A DNA stretch of 64,000 nucleotides from Prochlorococcus sp. AG-402-O16 (GTDB taxonomy: Bacteria > Cyanobacteriota > Cyanobacteriia > PCC-6307 > Cyanobiaceae), in the NCBI GenBank assembly GCA_003216415.1, contig QCIY01000003.1:1-64000 (forward strand). The letters run 5' to 3'. Position numbers and translations under genes: made by a program. A model generated the notes under the pieces. The model was not told the origin of the DNA. It saw nothing but the letters and a program-made list of their open reading frames with translations, and did not search any database. Below are positions 29,268-39,843 of this stretch, piece after piece; positions within the stretch are counted from its first letter, which is position 1; each line of letters begins with the position of its first letter.

Positions 29268-29287
29268 CTTTAAACATCTTTAAACAC
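29268..29287. repeat. Tandem decamer upstream of psaI
   Basis: CTTTAAACAT at 29268-29277 is followed directly by CTTTAAACAC at 29278-29287, 9 of 10 identical. On the psaI strand this reads GTGTTTAAAG-ATGTTTAAAG ending 4 nt before the start codon, so the AAAG of the second copy may act as the ribosome-binding site. Confidence 0.55.
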
Positions 29288-29355
29288 TTTAGTATTTATC
29301 TGCGAAATAGTGTTAATTTTATTACTGGATGATATAAAAATTATTAACTTTTTAC

Positions 29356-29748
29356 ATGTTAAATTTTTTCGCAATTGTAATTATTATTTTTATAGGAATA
29401 TTACTTCTAGTTTTAAAAAAAAGAAGCTTTAGAAAGTTAATAAATAAGGACAAATTACATTCTATTAAATTTAAAAAAAATAGAAAAAATAATAATAAGT
29501 TTATATCTAATAAAAATAATTTTTTATACAATCACGAAGAAAAAAAATACTCAGTTTTTTATAAAAATTCTCAAAGAAATAAAATGTTTGGTCTTTTTCA
29601 AGGGAATACAGAAGATAAATTAAAAGCATTAAAAATTGCGGAAGAATTAGCCGACAAATCAACATTACCAATTTTACGAAAAGGCTTAAGAGATATTTCT
29701 CCTGAAGTGGTTGAAATTTCAGCTTTATTAATAAGAAAATTCAAGTAA
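29356..29748 (+). CDS. Small membrane-anchored protein with a HEAT-like C-terminus
   Basis: A 130-residue protein I do not recognise by name. Residues 4-21 are a hydrophobic anchor (FFAIVIIIFIGILLLVL), followed by a Lys/Asn-rich basic linker (22-75). The last 45 residues (KALKIAEELADKSTLPILRKGLRDISPEVVEISALLIRKF) have the helix-turn-helix spacing of a HEAT repeat. It sits divergently from psaI-psaL and convergently with a glycosyltransferase, so a thylakoid or envelope role is possible but not shown. Confidence 0.65.
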   Translation: MLNFFAIVIIIFIGILLLVLKKRSFRKLINKDKLHSIKFKKNRKNNNKFISNKNNFLYNHEEKKYSVFYKNSQRNKMFGLFQGNTEDKLKALKIAEELADKSTLPILRKGLRDISPEVVEISALLIRKFK

Positions 29749-29751
29749 AAA

Positions 29752-30714
29752 TCAATTGTGATTAGTACTACTTATTGACCTAATTCTGTAAATTGGACGA
29801 CTTTGACTTTCATGATATGTCCTAATTAAAAGTTCGCTCAATAATCCAAAGCTAAATAATTGAACACCAGCAATTCCCAATATTAATGCAAACATTAGCA
29901 ACGGACGATTTCCAATATCCTCACCCATTATTTTTAAAGCTATCAAATAAGAACTCATAGCAAGGCTAATCAAAATACTTATAATTCCAACAAAACCAAA
30001 TCCATACATTGGTCTTGTTAAAAATTTAGTCATAAACCAAACAGTTAGTAAATCCATTAAAACTCTGAAAGTTCTATCAATTCCATATTTACTGGATCCA
30101 TATTGCCTACTTCTATGATTGACTTTGATCTCTTTGATTTTTGCACCTTCAATATTTGCTAAAACGGGCAGAAACCTGTGAAGTTCACCATACAACTTAA
30201 TATCATCTATTATTTCTTTTTTAAAAGCTTTTAATGAGCATCCATAATCATGCAACTTCAAACCTGTTACGAAAGCTATTAATTTATTCGCTATTTTAGA
30301 TGGTATCTTTCTATTAATTAATCTATCTTTTCTATCAACCCTCCATCCACAAATCAAATCATAGCCATTATTAATTTCAGAAATTAATAATGGAATATCA
30401 TTTGGATCATTCTGTAAATCACCATCCAAAGTAATGACAATATCACCTTTAGAATTATCAAAGCCAGCTGACATTGCTGCAGTTTGCCCATAATTTTTAC
30501 GAAGTGAAATTACTATCAATTCTTTAATTTTAAGAGTTAGTTGTTTTAATACTTGATGAGTATTGTCTTTAGAACCATCATTTACAACAATCAATTCAAA
30601 ATTGAATTTATGAACTGACATTACATTTATAACTTCATTCAATAAAAAACCAATACTCTCACTTTCATTGAAAACAGGGATGATAATAGAAATTAATTGT
30701 TTTATATCTGACAT
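29752..30714 (-). CDS. DPM1/GtrB-like GT2 glycosyltransferase with two C-terminal membrane helices
   Basis: A 320-residue enzyme. The GT-A domain has ISIIIPVFNESESI, VVNDGSKD, the YGQTAAMSAGFD loop, and the DxD-type motif LDGDLQNDP; CSLKAF and HRFLPVLA follow. Two membrane helices occupy about residues 232-262 and 270-298. This architecture moves a hexose, or a related sugar, from a nucleotide to undecaprenyl phosphate on the cytoplasmic face for later transfer outside, and a GT39-type enzyme such as that at 3175-4728 could use the product. The precise sugar is unknown. Confidence 0.88.
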   Translation of the reverse strand: MSDIKQLISIIIPVFNESESIGFLLNEVINVMSVHKFNFELIVVNDGSKDNTHQVLKQLTLKIKELIVISLRKNYGQTAAMSAGFDNSKGDIVITLDGDLQNDPNDIPLLISEINNGYDLICGWRVDRKDRLINRKIPSKIANKLIAFVTGLKLHDYGCSLKAFKKEIIDDIKLYGELHRFLPVLANIEGAKIKEIKVNHRSRQYGSSKYGIDRTFRVLMDLLTVWFMTKFLTRPMYGFGFVGIISILISLAMSSYLIALKIMGEDIGNRPLLMFALILGIAGVQLFSFGLLSELLIRTYHESQSRPIYRIRSISSTNHN

Positions 30715-30770
30715 TTATATTTGATAGTAATTATATAATTTTAACTTAATTTAGAACATTAAAATTAAAC

Positions 30771-30799
30771 AAAAAAAATCACCACAAATGTGGTGATTT
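30771..30799 (-). terminator. Rho-independent terminator of psaAB
   Basis: On the minus strand AAATCACCACA and TGTGGTGATTT form an 11-bp perfect inverted repeat (30776-30799; two central bases, so the loop opens to 4-6 nt in practice), followed by a run of eight T. It is 20 bp past the psaB stop. This is the strongest terminator in the window. Confidence 0.9.
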
Positions 30800-30818
30800 A
30801 AATTATTTAAAGAAAAAT

Positions 30819-33047
30819 TTAGCCAAACTTTCCTGAAGTTGAGGCAATAACAAATGCACCAAATGTAAGAATGTTTCCGATAGTGAAATGTGCTAATCCA
30901 ACTAATCTAGCTTGAACAATTGAGAGTGCAACTGGCTTATCTCTCCAACCAACAAGGTTAGCTATTGGAGTACGCTGATGTGCCCAAACTAATGTTTCAA
31001 TTAATTCTTGCCAGTAACCACGCCATGATATTAGGAACATGAAACCAGTCGCCCAAACTAAGTGACCGAATAGGAACATCCAAGCCCAAGGAGATAAAGA
31101 GTTTACTCCAAATGGATTATATCCGTTAATGAGTTGAGCAGAGTTTAACCAGAGATAATCTCTGAACCAACCCATTAGATAAGTTCCTGATTCATTGAAT
31201 TGTGCTACATTACCCTGCCATATTGCTAGGTGTTTCCAATGCCAGTAGAAAGTTACCCATGCTAGTAAATTTAATGCCCAGAACATAGCTAAATACATAG
31301 CGTCCCAAGATGAACTATCACAAGTACCTCCACGTCCAGGTCCATCGCAAGGGAATGCATAACCTAAATCTTTCTTATCAGGAATTAATTTTGTTCCTCT
31401 AGCATCAAGTGCACCTTTGATAAGGATTAAAGCAGTTGTATGAAGACCTAATGCGATAGCATGGTGAACTAAGAAATCTGCAGGACCAATAGGTAAGAAA
31501 GCACTTAATGCGTCTTGTCTATTGATAAGATCCATCCAGTAATGATTACCTGGTAATGAATTAGCAGCAAGACTTGCTGAACTTGTTGGATCAGATAATA
31601 GAGCGTTAAAGCCATACATCATCTTACCTTGAGCTGCTTGAACAAATTGAGCAAATACTGGCTCAATTAGAATTTGCTTCTCAGGATTACCAAAAGCTAC
31701 AACAACGTCGTTATGGACATAAATTCCAAGAGTATGGAATCCAAGCAACATTGTTACCCAACTAAGGTGACTTATTAAAGCTTCCTTTGTTCCAAGAACT
31801 CTCGCTAGTACATTATCTTTATTTAATTCAGGATCGTAATCTCTCACGAAGAAAATAGCTCCATGGGCAAAAGCACCAACCATCAAGAACATTGCTATGT
31901 ACTGATGATGACTATATAAAGCGGATTGCGTAGTGTAGTCCCTAGCAATAAAAGCATAAGAAGGAAGTGCTCCCATATGTTGCGCAACAAGAGAAGTTGC
32001 TACTCCAAGTGATGCTAATGCTAGTCCAAGTTGGAAATGTAATGAATTATTTACAGTTTCATATATCCCATCATGATTAATTCCGAAACTACCTTTATGA
32101 GGATCATTTGGATGCCTAGTATTATGAGCTTCTGTAATTTCTTTGAGGCTGTGCCCTATCCCAAAAGTATTTCTATACATATGGCCAGCAATTACAAAAA
32201 CTGTTCCAATTGCAATATGGTGATGAGCAATATCAGTGAGCCATAATGCTTCACTTTGAGGATGAAGACCTCCTAAGAAAGTAAAGATTGCTGTTCCAGC
32301 TCCCTCAGCTGTTCCAAATACCTGATCTAAAGAATCAGGATTTTGAGCATATGCACCCCAGTTTAAAGTGAAGAAAGGAGCTAATCCTGCAGGGTGTGGA
32401 AGCACTGTTAACCAGTTATCCCAACCTACATGCTGTCCTCTTGATTCAGGTATTGCAACATGAACCAAATGACCTGTCCAAGCGATACTACTAAAACCAA
32501 ATAAAACAGCTAAGTGATGATTTAATCTTGACTCTGCATTTTTAAACCAGGCCAGAGAAGGTCTGAATTTTGGTTGTAAGTGTAACCAACCTGCAAATAA
32601 AGTCCAACAAGCAAGAATACTCATGAATATTGAAGCTTGGAAGAGTTGCTCGTTAGTTCTCATTCCAATCGTGTACCACCAATGGTAGAGACCTGAATAA
32701 GCTATGTTTACTGGTCCGCTTGCTCCAGCTTGTGTCATTGCTTCTGTGATACCAGATCCAAAATGAGGATCCCAAATAGCATGAGCAATAGGACGGACAT
32801 GAGTTGGATCAAGTACAAATTGCTCGAAGTTACCCTGCCAAGCAATATGAAATAAGTTACCAGCTACCCAGAGGGCGATTATTGCTAGATGTCCAAAATG
32901 TGTTGAGAAAAGCTTCTGATAAAGCTTTTCTTCGGTCATACCATCATGACTCTCAAAGTCGTGAGCGGTAGCTATTCCGTACCATATTCGTCGGGTCGTA
33001 GGGTCCTGAGCTAGACCCTGGTTAAATGATGGAAATTTTGTTGCCAT
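30819..33047 (-). CDS. psaB: Photosystem I P700 apoprotein A2 (PsaB)
   Basis: A 742-residue reaction-centre subunit with 11 transmembrane helices that binds half of the P700 dimer and antenna chlorophylls. The F-X iron-sulfur cluster loop [18 protein letters not shown] supplies two cysteines. N-terminus [32 protein letters not shown] and C-terminal [23 protein letters not shown] are typical. It follows psaA after 27 bp and is ended by the hairpin at 30771-30799. Confidence 0.99.
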
Positions 33048-33074
33048 TGAATTAAAAAGGTGAAGTTCAGGTAG

Positions 33075-35378
33075 TTAGCCCAGCCCGAAAAGGCGAGCGT
33101 GGAAGAAAGCCCATGTGGTAGCTATACCACCTACGAGGAAGTGTGTTACACCTACTGCTCGTCCTTGAGTGATTGATAGGGCTCTAGGTTGAATAGTTGG
33201 AGCAACTTTAAGTTTGTTGTGTGCCCAAACTATTGATTCGAATAATTCTTGCCAATATCCTCGTCCACTGAAAAGGAACATTAAACTGAATGCCCATATA
33301 AAGTGAGCTCCTAAGAACATCAAACCGTACATACTTATTGATTGACCATAGCTTGTTAACACTTGAGAAGCTTGCGCCCAGAGGAAATCTCTTAGCCAAC
33401 CATTGATAGTAATTGCACTTTGTGCGAAATTACCACCAGTAAGCCCCCAAACATCACTCTGCATTTTCCAAGAGAAGTGGAAAATAACTATTGATAAACA
33501 GTTATACATCCAGAAGAGAGCCAAGAACACGTGATCCCATGAAGAAACTTGACATGTACCACCTCTTCCAGGGCCATCACAAGGGAATCTAAATCCTAAA
33601 GAAGCTTTATCAGGAATCAACCTTGAACTTCTTGCATAAAGTACTCCTTTGAGAAGTATCAAAACAGTTACGTGGATTTGGAAAGCATGAATATGATGAA
33701 TCATTAAATCAGCTGTCCCTAATGGAATTGGAGCTATAGCTACCTTTCCACCAACTTCTACTAAACTTCCATTAAAAACTTCACTTAAAGCTTTGTGAGG
33801 TAAAGCTTCTGCAGTACCTGCTAAAAGAGAAGTTCCAACAGCAGATGCCTGAATACTCTGTACCCATTGAGCAAAAATTGGCTGAAGTTGGATTGCAGAA
33901 TCACTAAACATATCTTGGGGCCTACCCAAAGCTCTCATAGTATCGTTGTGAATATAGAGTCCAAAACTATGGAATCCTAACCACATACATACCCAGTTCA
34001 AGTGACTGATTAAGGCATCTCTTGCTTTAAGAATTCTGTCTAACACATTATCAATATGTTTTGCTGGATCGTAATCTCTAACCATTGCAATCCCAGCATG
34101 CGCGCCTGCTCCCACTATGAATAATCCACCTATCCACATGTGATGGGTAAATAATCCAAGAACTGTCATGTAGTCAGTAGCTATATATGGATATGGAGGC
34201 ATCGCATACATGTGATGAGATACAAGTATGCTTATTGATCCAAGCATTGCAAGGTTTACTGATAGCTGGGCATGTCTACTTTCTGCCATGAACTCAAAAA
34301 GACCTTGATGACCCTTAGGAGCAGGGAATAATATTGGGTCTCCTTGCTGAGAATCTAATATTTCTTTCATACTATGACCAATACCGTAATTGGTTCTATA
34401 CATATGACCACCGATTATTGCTATTACACCAAAAGCTAAATGATGATGTGAAACATCAGTCATCCATAAGCTTCCTGTCACAGGGTTAAGTCCACCTTTG
34501 AAAGTAAGGAAGTCTGAGAAAGCTAACCAATTTAAACTAAAGAAATTACCTGTACCACTTGCTAATCCTGGAAATATCTGACCGATAATTTGTGGATCAC
34601 AGAGTTGATGCGGCATAGGCATATCTGCAATAGTTGCTATTTCTTTACCATTGATAACTAAAGGAGAGCCTGCATCAATTGCATCTAAGAGAGCTGCAGT
34701 AGGAGCTCCAATATGAATACAATGGCCAGCCCAAGCTAAAGATCCTAGTCCTACTAAACCAGCTATATGGTGGTTAAGCATAGACTCAATATCTTGGAAC
34801 CACTCCATTTTTGGAGCTGCTTTGTGATAATGAAAAATTCCAGCATGAAGCATAAGTGCAGCCATTACTACAGCACCTATTGCTAAAGCCATCAATTCAC
34901 TCTCGTTAGTGATTCCCCATGCTCGCCACATGTGGAATATTCCTGAACTGATTTGAATGCCATTGTAATTAGCACCAAGATCAGCATTAAGCATTTCCTG
35001 ACCTACGATTGCCCAAACTTGCTGAGCGCCAGGTTTAACATGAGTTGGATCAGCTAACCAACCCGAGTAATTAGAAAATCTAGCTCCATGGAAAAATGCA
35101 GCACTCATCCATATGAATATGACTGCAAGATGCCCAAAATGAGCTGAAAAGATTTTTCTTGTTGCTTCTTCAGCATCGCCAGTATGCACATCAAAATCGT
35201 GCGCATCTGCATGCAAATTCCAGATCCAAGTTGTAGTTTTTGGACCTTTAGATAATTTACTTGACCAGAAACCTGGTTTATCTAACTTGGCAAAATCAAT
35301 AGGTCTTGGATCGGCCTTTACAGGATCTTCCAAAACTTTCTTGTTTTTTTCTCCACTTTCTGGTGGGCTGATGGTCAT
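33075..35378 (-). CDS. psaA: Photosystem I P700 apoprotein A1 (PsaA)
   Basis: A 767-residue partner of PsaB with 11 helices. The F-X loop reads [19 protein letters not shown] 45-residue soluble N-terminus precedes the conserved [16 protein letters not shown]. The start ATG (35376-35378) has a GAGG ribosome-binding site six bases upstream. It is the first gene of psaAB; light-dependent control is expected, and the upstream gap carries a long inverted repeat. Confidence 0.99.
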   Translation of the reverse strand: MTISPPESGEKNKKVLEDPVKADPRPIDFAKLDKPGFWSSKLSKGPKTTTWIWNLHADAHDFDVHTGDAEEATRKIFSAHFGHLAVIFIWMSAAFFHGARFSNYSGWLADPTHVKPGAQQVWAIVGQEMLNADLGANYNGIQISSGIFHMWRAWGITNESELMALAIGAVVMAALMLHAGIFHYHKAAPKMEWFQDIESMLNHHIAGLVGLGSLAWAGHCIHIGAPTAALLDAIDAGSPLVINGKEIATIADMPMPHQLCDPQIIGQIFPGLASGTGNFFSLNWLAFSDFLTFKGGLNPVTGSLWMTDVSHHHLAFGVIAIIGGHMYRTNYGIGHSMKEILDSQQGDPILFPAPKGHQGLFEFMAESRHAQLSVNLAMLGSISILVSHHMYAMPPYPYIATDYMTVLGLFTHHMWIGGLFIVGAGAHAGIAMVRDYDPAKHIDNVLDRILKARDALISHLNWVCMWLGFHSFGLYIHNDTMRALGRPQDMFSDSAIQLQPIFAQWVQSIQASAVGTSLLAGTAEALPHKALSEVFNGSLVEVGGKVAIAPIPLGTADLMIHHIHAFQIHVTVLILLKGVLYARSSRLIPDKASLGFRFPCDGPGRGGTCQVSSWDHVFLALFWMYNCLSIVIFHFSWKMQSDVWGLTGGNFAQSAITINGWLRDFLWAQASQVLTSYGQSISMYGLMFLGAHFIWAFSLMFLFSGRGYWQELFESIVWAHNKLKVAPTIQPRALSITQGRAVGVTHFLVGGIATTWAFFHARLFGLG

Positions 35379-35712
35379 CTAGCACCTCGAAAATAATTGA
35401 CATTAAAGCCGTTTGTTCGAATCTTGGACTTATTTTTAATAATAATGTTCAAGAAAACGAATCATTCGAAACTTTTTATATTCGTTTCAAAAATAATAAG
35501 GCAAAGATTCTTTGGTTATGCATTAACGTAACAAATGTTCTAATGATTGTTACTATATGAATATTTTGTTAAATTCTAGTCTATGACATCAAGATGAGTA
35601 TTTTTACTCAAATTACATATAAATTTCTTAAATTTTTTTTTATATTTCAAAGAAAATTTTTTTAATCCGGTCACAGGATATAATTTCAACGTAACTATCA
35701 ATAGTTTCTGAT
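35379..35712. promoter_or_regulatory. Divergent psaA/cbiG-cobJ intergenic region with two dyads
   Basis: A 334-bp gap with no ORF or tRNA. Two inverted repeats stand out: CGAAT-C-ATTCG at 35458-35468, about 80 bp upstream of psaA, and GTAACAA-N12-TTGTTAC at 35528-35553, about 150 bp upstream of psaA and 160 bp upstream of cbiG-cobJ. The GTTAC half-sites resemble those of the RpaB high-light element, but they are inverted here, not direct. The rest is plain AT-rich promoter-like sequence. Confidence 0.5.
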
Positions 35713-37515
35713 TTGAAAGGAATTGCAATAGGTCTATCTAATAATTCAAAAGAAATTTTAAAAAGGCTTAAAAAAACCGAATTTATCAACGATATATATA
35801 TTGCTGGTTCTTCAAAAGATGATGGAAAGGAAAATGAACTTATTCAAGTACAAAAACCTAGAGAAATTTTACTTAAAAAATGGCCGGAGATAGATTTAAT
35901 AATTTTTATAGGCTCAATTGCTGCATCAATACGCATAATAAATTCTTTTTTAACCTCTAAAGATCAAGATCCAGGTGTAATCGTTATAAATAACAAATGT
36001 TCCAAGATAGTCCCTTTAATTGGCTTACATCAGTCAAATACGCAAAATATTGCATGTCAAATTGCTAATTTATTTGGTGGCGAAATAATAGAAACTAATA
36101 ATTCCAATGATCAAAACTTCTTAAATCTTGATGCATTTGGGAATCAATGGGGTTGGAAAAGATCTGGCAAAATACAAAACTGGTCAAAACTAGTAATAAA
36201 ACAAGCTAGGAATGAAGAAATATTTTGCAAACAATTATCTGGTAATAGATTGTGGAAAACTTCAGAATCAGGAGAGATTATTAATCAAGTTGATGAAATG
36301 GAAACTGAAAAACCAGATTCAACATTTCATGTAAGTATATTCGACAATCATGAAACAACTTGGCATCCGCCCTTATTATGGATTGGATTGGGTTGTGAAA
36401 GAAATACCAGCAAAGAATTCATAGCAAATTCTTTAAATAATTGTTTGGAGTCGGGGAATTTATCAAAGCATTCAATTGCGGGGTTTGCGACTATTGACAT
36501 CAAAAAAGATGAAAAGGGAATTTTAGAACTTGCTGAAGAAAATAAATTACCTATTGAGTTTTTTGCCAAAGAAGACCTTTCAAAAATAATTGTTCCAAAT
36601 CCATCAAATGTCGTGCAAAAGGAAATTGGCACATCTTCCGTAGCGGAAGCTTCTTGCATACTGGCAGCAGGAAAAGAATCAAAATTATTAATTGAAAAAA
36701 GAATTTTTAAAAATCAAACTGGGGCAGTAACTATCGCCGTAGCAGAATCAAACAGACAATATAATCCCATCAATGGCGAAATCCATATTATTGGAAGTGG
36801 GCCTGGTGATATCTCCTACCTAACCAATAATGTAAGAAAAGCACTTTCAAGGTGCACTGTTTGGATCGGGTACAAAATGTATTTAGATTTAATTAAGCCC
36901 TTAAAAAGGAGTGACCAAGTTTTAATTGAAAGTAAACTGACTGAGGAAAAAGAAAGATGTAGGAAAGCAATAAAACTCACACAAGAAGGAATAAAGGTGG
37001 CTTTAATTTCGTCAGGGGAATCTGGTTTTTATGGCATGGCCGGTTTACTTTTAGAGTTACTTCAAAAAATCAAACAAGAAAATAGGCCTTACTTTGAAGT
37101 ACATCCTGGTATCAGTAGTATGCAATTGGCAGCTGCGCTTAGTGGGGCGCCACTAATGAATGACTTTTGTTCAATAAGCTTAAGTGATAAGTTAACGCCT
37201 TGGTCTTTAATAGAAAAAAGAATTAAAGGGGCGCTTATTGGTGATTTTGTAATAGCTTTTTTTAATCCACAATCAATTGAAAGAAATTGGCAATTAAAAA
37301 GTGCAATTGATTTATGTTTAAAATCTAGGCAAGGTGACACACCTGTTTTAATAGCTAGACAAGTAGGAAGAGAAAATCAATCCAAAAAGTTTTTTACTTT
37401 AAAAACGATTCCCATAAAAGAAATTGATATGTTATCAATAATTATTATTGGTAATTCTCAAACCACTTTAATAAATGAAATATTTCTCACACCCAGAGGA
37501 TATTTACAAAATTAA
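35713..37515 (+). CDS. cobJ: CbiG-CobJ fusion: cobalamin precursor hydrolase/precorrin-3B C17-methyltransferase
   Basis: A 600-residue bifunctional corrin-ring enzyme. Residues 1-340 match CbiG (FIGSIAASIRII, a Gly-rich PLLWIGLGCERN segment, and IGTSSVAEASCILAAG), which opens the delta-lactone. Residues from about 355 are a tetrapyrrole methylase (EIHIIGSGPGDISYLT, VALISSGESGFYGMA, EVHPGISSMQLAAALSGAPLMNDF), which methylates C17 during ring contraction. Such fusions are usual in cyanobacteria. The start is TTG at 35713-35715. Prochlorococcus makes pseudocobalamin, and this gene fits that pathway. Confidence 0.93.
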   Translation: MKGIAIGLSNNSKEILKRLKKTEFINDIYIAGSSKDDGKENELIQVQKPREILLKKWPEIDLIIFIGSIAASIRIINSFLTSKDQDPGVIVINNKCSKIVPLIGLHQSNTQNIACQIANLFGGEIIETNNSNDQNFLNLDAFGNQWGWKRSGKIQNWSKLVIKQARNEEIFCKQLSGNRLWKTSESGEIINQVDEMETEKPDSTFHVSIFDNHETTWHPPLLWIGLGCERNTSKEFIANSLNNCLESGNLSKHSIAGFATIDIKKDEKGILELAEENKLPIEFFAKEDLSKIIVPNPSNVVQKEIGTSSVAEASCILAAGKESKLLIEKRIFKNQTGAVTIAVAESNRQYNPINGEIHIIGSGPGDISYLTNNVRKALSRCTVWIGYKMYLDLIKPLKRSDQVLIESKLTEEKERCRKAIKLTQEGIKVALISSGESGFYGMAGLLLELLQKIKQENRPYFEVHPGISSMQLAAALSGAPLMNDFCSISLSDKLTPWSLIEKRIKGALIGDFVIAFFNPQSIERNWQLKSAIDLCLKSRQGDTPVLIARQVGRENQSKKFFTLKTIPIKEIDMLSIIIIGNSQTTLINEIFLTPRGYLQN

Positions 37516-37606
37516 GATCATAAAATTCATTATTAATCAACGATATTTTTCTTTGCTTTTTTCTAATAAGAATACTAATCTTTTATAAAAAGCATTAAAA
37601 AATTAA

Positions 37607-38395
37607 TTGAAAAATATTGGTTTAATATTATTTGATATAGATGGTGTAATACGCAGTGTAGAGGAGAGCTACAGACTTTCACTCAAAAAAACAGTTTACA
37701 AATTCTCAGGTTGGGAGCCAAGCTATCTAGATATTGATAGTGCAAAAAATGAAGGGATCTGGAATAATGACTGGGATTTAAGTTTAGAACTCATAAAAAG
37801 ATTTATAAAAAAAGGGAACTTAAACCTTGAAATACCTTCGAGAGAAAAAATCATAAAATGTTTTGAACAGTTTTACTTTGGAGGTGATCCTAATAAAGAT
37901 AGTAAGTATTGGTATGGATTCATAAAAAATGAAAAGTTATTAGTTGATAAAAAGTTTTTTGATTTATTACAAAGAAATGGGATAATTTGGGGTTTTGTAA
38001 GTGGTGCAGAGTCTGCTTCTGCAAAATTTGTTTTAGAAAAAAGACTTGGACTTAAATCACCCCCATTAATATCCATGGGAGATGCCCCTGATAAGCCTAA
38101 TCCTAAAGGTTTTATTAAGTTATCAAAAAAACTTCTTGGAGATAAACTTGGCGCGTCAAATATTCCCATTGCATATGTAGGCGATACTATTGCAGATATA
38201 AATACAGTTATCAACGCCAAAAAGGAAATTCCCTATCAGAAATTCATAAGTATTGGGATAGCCCCTCCACATTTACATTTAAAGTCTCGATTGAAAGAGC
38301 GTAATTCATACGAAACAAATCTACGAAATGCAGGTGCTGACTTAATTATAAATTCTATAAATGATTTAAATGATATAAATTTTGACCAATTTTAA
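37607..38395 (+). CDS. HAD-superfamily hydrolase, TIGR01548-like
   Basis: A 262-residue phosphatase-like protein. Motif I is LFDIDGVI (nucleophile D10, D12), motif II is GFVSGAES, and the C-terminal metal motif is YVGDTIADI. An alpha-helical cap lies between motif I and motif II. It fits the subfamily IA group TIGR01548, known mainly from cyanobacteria and archaea, with unknown substrate. The start is TTG at 37607-37609; no close ATG is available in frame. Confidence 0.8.
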   Translation: MKNIGLILFDIDGVIRSVEESYRLSLKKTVYKFSGWEPSYLDIDSAKNEGIWNNDWDLSLELIKRFIKKGNLNLEIPSREKIIKCFEQFYFGGDPNKDSKYWYGFIKNEKLLVDKKFFDLLQRNGIIWGFVSGAESASAKFVLEKRLGLKSPPLISMGDAPDKPNPKGFIKLSKKLLGDKLGASNIPIAYVGDTIADINTVINAKKEIPYQKFISIGIAPPHLHLKSRLKERNSYETNLRNAGADLIINSINDLNDINFDQF

Positions 38396-38426
38396 AATTA
38401 AAAATAAAAAATTTCTTAATAGATTA

Positions 38427-38515
38427 CGGAGAGGGAGGGATTCGAACCCTCGACAAAAGTTACCTCCTGTAACTCCTTAGCAGGGAGCCGCTTTCAACCA
38501 CTCAGCCACCTCTCC
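38427..38515 (-). tRNA. tRNA-Ser (anticodon GCT)
   Basis: An 89-nt class II tRNA. Acceptor GGAGAGG pairs with CCTCTCC and the discriminator is G, as expected for serine. The anticodon stem CTCC/GGAG encloses CTGCTAA (anticodon GCT). A long variable arm follows, based on AGTTAC/GTAACT, and the T loop is GGTTCGAATCC. CCA is not encoded. Confidence 0.95.
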
Positions 38516-38575
38516 AGTTCTTATACATTATCAATATTTTTGCAAACATTCAAAATTTTTTATTAATCGAAATGT

Positions 38576-39775
38576 CTAATCAACTTGAACTCTCGGTAAT
38601 CTATTTTTAAAAGAACAAAGAATTTCCCACGGAATAGTATTAGATTCTCTCGCCCAATCAATAGGAGAAATTGTTTTATCTCCATCAGATCCTAGTAATA
38701 CCATCGTAGTACCAATTTTAATTTCAATAGAACCTGTTATGTCCACCATCATTTGATCCATGGTTATAGATCCAACTTGAGGATAAAGTTTATTATTGTG
38801 GATAACGTTTATTTTGCCTGAAAGATTTCTTGGGACGCCATCCGCATAACCAATACTTAATACAGCTAACTTAGTTTTTCTACTACTTACAAATTTTCCT
38901 CCATAACTTACACTAACTCCTTGATCAATAGTTCTTATAAAAGCTACTTTGACCTTTAAAAATAAGGCTGGTTTAAGAGATAAATTTTTATCTAAATTTG
39001 CTAGAGGATTATAGCCGTACATAGAAAGCCCAACACGTACCATATCAAAATGAAAATCCTTATTAAGAAGCATCCCCGCAGAATTAGCTAAATGAATCTT
39101 TATTTTATGATTTCTTTCAAAGTTAATTTGTCTTAATAATTCCAGAAACCTCAGTCTTTGGATTTGAGTAGTACTTTTATGATCTAATGAGTTATGTTCA
39201 TCAGCAGAAGATAAATGACTGTATATTCCTTCTATAAAAATATTTTCAAAGGATTTTATTTTTTCAAATTGCTGAACAAATTTATTACATTCAAATCCTA
39301 ATCTTGACATTCCGGTATCAACTTTAAGATGTATAGAAAATTTCAACCCATGTTGTTTCCCAATATTATTGCAAATTAAACATTCTCTTATACTACTGAT
39401 AGTTGGCATAAGATCATTTTTAAAGGATATAAATAAATCCTTTTTTGTATAAAGATTTCCAAGTATAAGAATTGGTTTTTTAACTCCGAAAGAACGAATC
39501 TTAATTCCTTCTTTTAAAGTTGCAACTCCTAATTGCGAAGCTCCACCTTTGATAGCATATTCAGATACTACTTTTGCATCATGTCCATATCCATCAGCTT
39601 TCACAACTGCCATAAATTGACACCCTTGACTTAATTTTGATCTTAACTGCCTAACGTTTGCTTCTAGTGATTTGCCTCTAACTTCAATCCATGCTCTTTG
39701 TTTTGGATCTATATTTTTTTCAAAAGTTGGATATTGATCAAAATTAAATCCCTGATTTGTTTCCCGAATTTGCAT
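38576..39775 (-). CDS. alr: Alanine racemase
   Basis: A 399-residue fold-type III PLP enzyme that supplies D-alanine for peptidoglycan. The PLP lysine is in AVVKADGYGHD (K59), and HLKVDTGMSRLGF, YGYNPLA and the C-terminal catalytic-tyrosine region SYGGKF are present. Its ATG is divergent from the HNH gene. Confidence 0.95.
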   Translation of the reverse strand: MQIRETNQGFNFDQYPTFEKNIDPKQRAWIEVRGKSLEANVRQLRSKLSQGCQFMAVVKADGYGHDAKVVSEYAIKGGASQLGVATLKEGIKIRSFGVKKPILILGNLYTKKDLFISFKNDLMPTISSIRECLICNNIGKQHGLKFSIHLKVDTGMSRLGFECNKFVQQFEKIKSFENIFIEGIYSHLSSADEHNSLDHKSTTQIQRLRFLELLRQINFERNHKIKIHLANSAGMLLNKDFHFDMVRVGLSMYGYNPLANLDKNLSLKPALFLKVKVAFIRTIDQGVSVSYGGKFVSSRKTKLAVLSIGYADGVPRNLSGKINVIHNNKLYPQVGSITMDQMMVDITGSIEIKIGTTMVLLGSDGDKTISPIDWARESNTIPWEILCSFKNRLPRVQVD

Positions 39776-39843
39776 TAATCTTGCACAATTATATGCGCTT
39801 ATTGAAATATACAGTTAGCATGACATGTAAATTGTATTTTGGC

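Noticed and set aside
39757-39843. Longer start for the HNH gene
   Set aside because: The added residues are unlike the family, overlap the alr start and remove the divergent promoter space; family homology begins at the ATG at 39844.
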